Shown: positions 61,693 to 64,000 of the stretch, in pieces
Numbering within the stretch: position 1 is the first letter of the stretch
Layout of the letters: each line of letters opens with the position of its first letter
DNA from: an uncultured Allosphingosinicella sp.
GTDB lineage: Bacteria; Pseudomonadota; Alphaproteobacteria; Sphingomonadales; Sphingomonadaceae
DNA length: 64,000 nucleotides
Assembly (NCBI GenBank): GCA_934539295.1
Contig: CAKTCN010000012.1
Coordinates: 1-64,000, forward strand
Direction: 5' to 3'
Made by a program: the position numbers and the translations under genes
The notes under the pieces: model-generated
Databases searched by the model: none
The model's input: the letters and a program-made list of their open reading frames with translations, nothing else
What the model was told of the DNA's origin: nothing

Positions 61693-62358
61693 CTAGCGTG
61701 AAAGCGGCGACGAGGCGTAGTTGGCGAGCAGGTCCTCAGGATCGTCGAACAATTGCACGGCGCCGGCGTCGTTCAGGTCCGCGTCGGAGAAGCCGCCCGA
61801 ACGCACGCCGATCGTGCGCAGCCCGGCCCCTGCAGCCGCCTTCACGTCCCATGGCGAGTCGCCGACCGCGATCGCCCGGTCGGCTCCTACCGGAGCGACC
61901 TTCCGCAAGGCGGCCTCGAAAATGTCCGGGCATGGCTTGCTGTGCTCGACATCGTCCTTGGACGTGAAGTCATCGACCAGGTCCTCGACACCCAGGAGCG
62001 AGATCATGTGGCTGACCTCCGCCTGCCGGGACGAGGATGCCAGCAGGATGCGGATGCCATCGCCGGCAAGCCGCTCGAACAAGGGACGCACGCCGGCAAA
62101 GGGCACTACCCGCGGCAGGTAGTCGCGTTGGAACAATTCGGAGCGATAGGCCTCGATCGCCGCCTGCTGCTGCTGCACCACGTCCGGCGGCAGCAAGGCG
62201 GGGATCAGATTGTCGCCGCCCTTGCCGATCTGAGTGTAGATAGCCGCGAGGGGCACCTCGACCCCGAACTGACGGAATGCTTCGGCCCATGCATGTGCAT
62301 GAAGATCGTTGCTGTCGACCAGCGTTCCGTCGACATCGAACAGGACTGCCTTCACCAT
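61693..62358 (-). CDS. HAD-family hydrolase
   Basis: The 221-residue product shows all HAD motifs: motif I AVLFDVDGTLVDSND, motif II LLASSSRQAEV, the motif III lysine in EHSKPCPDIF, and motif IV AIAVGDSPWDV. It belongs to the phosphatase/phosphomutase branch with an alpha-helical cap. The substrate is not clear. A GTG six codons upstream is an alternative start. It is followed by yhhQ. Confidence 0.85.
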   Translation of the reverse strand: MVKAVLFDVDGTLVDSNDLHAHAWAEAFRQFGVEVPLAAIYTQIGKGGDNLIPALLPPDVVQQQQAAIEAYRSELFQRDYLPRVVPFAGVRPLFERLAGDGIRILLASSSRQAEVSHMISLLGVEDLVDDFTSKDDVEHSKPCPDIFEAALRKVAPVGADRAIAVGDSPWDVKAAAGAGLRTIGVRSGGFSDADLNDAGAVQLFDDPEDLLANYASSPLSR

Positions 62359-62390
62359 AAGGCGGGCAACGCCCACCGCATGTGGAATGT

Positions 62391-63038
62391 TCAGTCGCGG
62401 TCGGGTGCGCCGAGCGGGAAGTAGCGGCGGTATGGACGGGCGTCATCGACGGCGCGCGCAACGGAAGGCCGGGCGAGAAGGCGCGCGCGATAGGCGGCGA
62501 GCGCCGGGCGATCGCCGATCGCATGCACCCAGTCGGCGTAGAAGAGCGCCGGGGCTGCCGCGCAATCGGCAAGGCTGAAGTCGCCCGCCGCCCATTCCCG
62601 GCCGGTCAGACAGGTTTCGAGCCAGTCATAGATGCGGTCGAGCGCTGCCTTGGCCTGTTCCACTTCCACCGCGTCGCGGCGCTCGGGCGGGCGCAGCGCA
62701 TCGTTCACGACTCGCTGCATCTGGCCCATCACGTGATTGTCGAAGATGCGGTCCAGCATACGCACGTGGAGCGCCGCGTCCGGATCGTCGGGAATGAAGC
62801 GGACGGCGCCGGGGTGACGCTGCTGGAGATATTCGATGATGACGGAGGATTCCATCACCACCTGGCCATCGTCCACCAGCAGCGGGAATTTGGCGATCGG
62901 CCACAAGGCCCGGAACCGATCGCCATTGGCCGGGTCGTCGAAGGCACGGAACGCGAAGGGCGTGCCGTTCTCGTAGAGCGGGATCAACACCTTCCACGTG
63001 TAGGAGGAGAAGGCGTGGCCGAACAGTTCGAGCGCCAT
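62391..63038 (-). CDS. Glutathione S-transferase family protein
   Basis: The 215-residue product has the N-terminal thioredoxin-like domain (LELFGHAFSSYTWKVLIPL, KFPLLVDDGQVVMESSVIIE) with the ES pair that binds the glutamyl group, and an all-helical C-terminal domain (GREWAAGDFSLADCAAAPAL, the N-capping box). Its start is three bases after the stop of the DHFR-like gene, so the two are cotranscribed. The substrate is unknown. Confidence 0.88.
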   Translation of the reverse strand: MALELFGHAFSSYTWKVLIPLYENGTPFAFRAFDDPANGDRFRALWPIAKFPLLVDDGQVVMESSVIIEYLQQRHPGAVRFIPDDPDAALHVRMLDRIFDNHVMGQMQRVVNDALRPPERRDAVEVEQAKAALDRIYDWLETCLTGREWAAGDFSLADCAAAPALFYADWVHAIGDRPALAAYRARLLARPSVARAVDDARPYRRYFPLGAPDRD

Positions 63039-63041
63039 GCC

Positions 63042-63704
63042 TCAGCCCTCCCGCGCCAGTTTCTCGCGACGGGCGAGTTCCTGTGGAGTCGGATCGAGCA
63101 TCGCGAAGGAGCCGCTTTCGACTACGCCGGCGGGCTCGTAGGTGCCCATCGATACGCCGGTGCTCGTCAGCCGGTGCTCGAGCAGGCGCCAGGTGCCCGG
63201 CGGCGTGCCGGTGCCGAACAGGCGCTTGCCGGTGCCGAGCACCACAGGTGCGGTCATCAGCACCAGCCGGTCGATGAGGCCACGCTCCAGCAGTTGCGGG
63301 TAGAGTGTCGAACTGCCCTGGATGACGAGGTTGGGGCCGTCCTCCGCCTTCAGCCGGGCGACGGCATCCATGTCCGGCAGCGCCTCGCTGCCCTGCCAGT
63401 CGAACTGCGACAGGCTGGAGGTGACCACATATTTGCGGATGCCGGCGAAGCCGGCGGCGATCGGGTCGTCCGCCGGCATGAAGGGCCAGTGCGCGGCGAA
63501 GATGTCATATGTCTTGCGGCCGAGCAGCAGGTCGTAAGGCTCGCCGAACAGGGTGCCAACCTGGTTGCCGAGCGCCTCGTCGAAATGGCCGGTCAGCCAT
63601 CCGCCATGGGAAAAGCCGCCGGTCGGATCCTCTTCGGGTCCGCCCGGTGCCTGCATGACGCCGTCGAGCGAGAGGAAGGCGCCGCCGATGATCTTGCGTG
63701 GCAT
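63042..63704 (-). CDS. Dihydrofolate reductase-like (RibD C-terminal) protein
   Basis: The 220-residue product matches the RibD-C/DHFR-like family: MPRKIIGGAFLSLDGVMQAP, LLLGRKTYDIFAAHWP, and LVIQGSSTLYPQLLERGLID with LVLMTAPVVLGTGKRLF. Most such proteins have unknown substrates; they are NADPH-dependent reductases by fold. It is placed between a VOC-family gene and a GST gene in one short operon. Confidence 0.88.
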   Translation of the reverse strand: MPRKIIGGAFLSLDGVMQAPGGPEEDPTGGFSHGGWLTGHFDEALGNQVGTLFGEPYDLLLGRKTYDIFAAHWPFMPADDPIAAGFAGIRKYVVTSSLSQFDWQGSEALPDMDAVARLKAEDGPNLVIQGSSTLYPQLLERGLIDRLVLMTAPVVLGTGKRLFGTGTPPGTWRLLEHRLTSTGVSMGTYEPAGVVESGSFAMLDPTPQELARREKLAREG

Positions 63705-63707
63705 GGT

Positions 63708-64000
63708 TCAGCCCTTTCGCGCCGCGTCGATCGCAGCCACGTCGATCTTCTTCATCGTCATCATCGCGGCAAAGGCGCGCTTGGCCTCCTCACCGCCGGC
63801 CGCCATAGCCTCCGTCAGCGTGCGCGGCGTGATCTGCCAATTGTGTCCCCAGCGATCCTTGCACCACCCGCATTCGCTCTCGGCACCGCCGCCCGAAACG
63901 ATGGCGTTCCAGTAACGATCGGTCTCCTCCTGGTCCTCCGTCGTGATCTGGAAGGAGACGGACTCATTGGGCTTGAACTCGGGGCCACCGTTGAGGCCGA
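63708..64000 (-). CDS. VOC-family (PhnB-like) protein, C-terminal part
   Basis: The visible 97 residues read FKPNESVSFQITTEDQEE, then WNAIVSGGGAESECGWCKDR and WGHNWQITPRTL, which is the C-terminal part of a PhnB/3-demethylubiquinone-methyltransferase-like VOC domain. The start lies beyond the right edge. It stops three bases before the DHFR-like start and should be the first or an early gene of that operon. Confidence 0.85.
   Translation of the reverse strand, partial: GLNGGPEFKPNESVSFQITTEDQEETDRYWNAIVSGGGAESECGWCKDRWGHNWQITPRTLTEAMAAGGEEAKRAFAAMMTMKKIDVAAIDAARKG

Noticed and set aside
1-64000. CRISPR arrays and insertion sequences
   Set aside because: No regularly spaced direct repeats and no transposase gene or paired terminal inverted repeats were seen anywhere in the window.

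Overview
The window is high-GC DNA from an alphaproteobacterium, most likely a sphingomonad (Sphingomonas or a close relative). This rests on gene content: an NDUFA9-type NAD(P)-binding protein next to uppP, erpA beside purS-purQ, an FnrL-type regulator, a MucR-family regulator and Ti-plasmid-type traA/traC/traD genes. It is inferred from families and was not tested by phylogeny.

Layout. (1) 1-8792 is chromosomal: an M48 membrane metallopeptidase, then a run of small exported proteins, at least seven of them with lipoprotein signal peptides. (2) 8933-53487 consists of two integrated elements in tandem at the 3' end of one tRNA-Leu(CAG) gene (53470-53557). Three copies of the tRNA 3' end lie at 8933, 16284 and 53470, and each element has its own tyrosine integrase just inside its right end. 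Element A (about 7.4 kb) has a KilA-N/DUF3223 pair, a serine recombinase, a four-gene unrecognised operon, and a 0.9-kb gene-free stretch with a perfect 12-bp hairpin. Element B (about 37 kb) is a mobilizable defence island. (3) 53660-64000 is chromosomal again: uppP, xthA, a TonB-family protein, erpA, purS-purQ-fnrL, a queuosine-precursor transporter and small enzymes (HAD, GST, DHFR-like, VOC).

Inside element B, from left to right: a Vsr/Dcm pair, a possible nuclease and a divergent four-gene operon with two GHKL (MORC/MutL-like) ATPases, a Z1 ATPase and a DUF4420 PD-(D/E)XK protein; a secreted trypsin-like protease with a lipoprotein; a MOBQ-type mobilization module (TraA relaxase, TraC, TraD, and an RSF1010/Ti-like oriT between traA and traC) with no type IV secretion genes; MucR, NTase-HEPN, sigma-like, ArdC and AlpA genes; a short gene overlapping a nucleotidyltransferase; and a second defence cluster controlled from a divergent WYL regulator. 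That cluster holds a Cas4-like nuclease-helicase, a small possible beta-grasp protein, a DUF1883-TIR protein, two tandem 65-aa paralogues, a DUF4268 protein, McrB with an EVE-like insertion, and McrC. A PD-(D/E)XK nuclease pair and the P4-type integrase finish the island.

How it fits together: element B looks like an integrative mobilizable element that uses another element's secretion system, carries an antirestriction protein for establishment, and brings two or three independent anti-phage cassettes. Functions of the defence genes are inferred from domains only. The Vsr-Dcm-GHKL-Z1-DUF4420 cassette and the nuclease-helicase/TIR/McrBC cluster are the best places to look for new biology.
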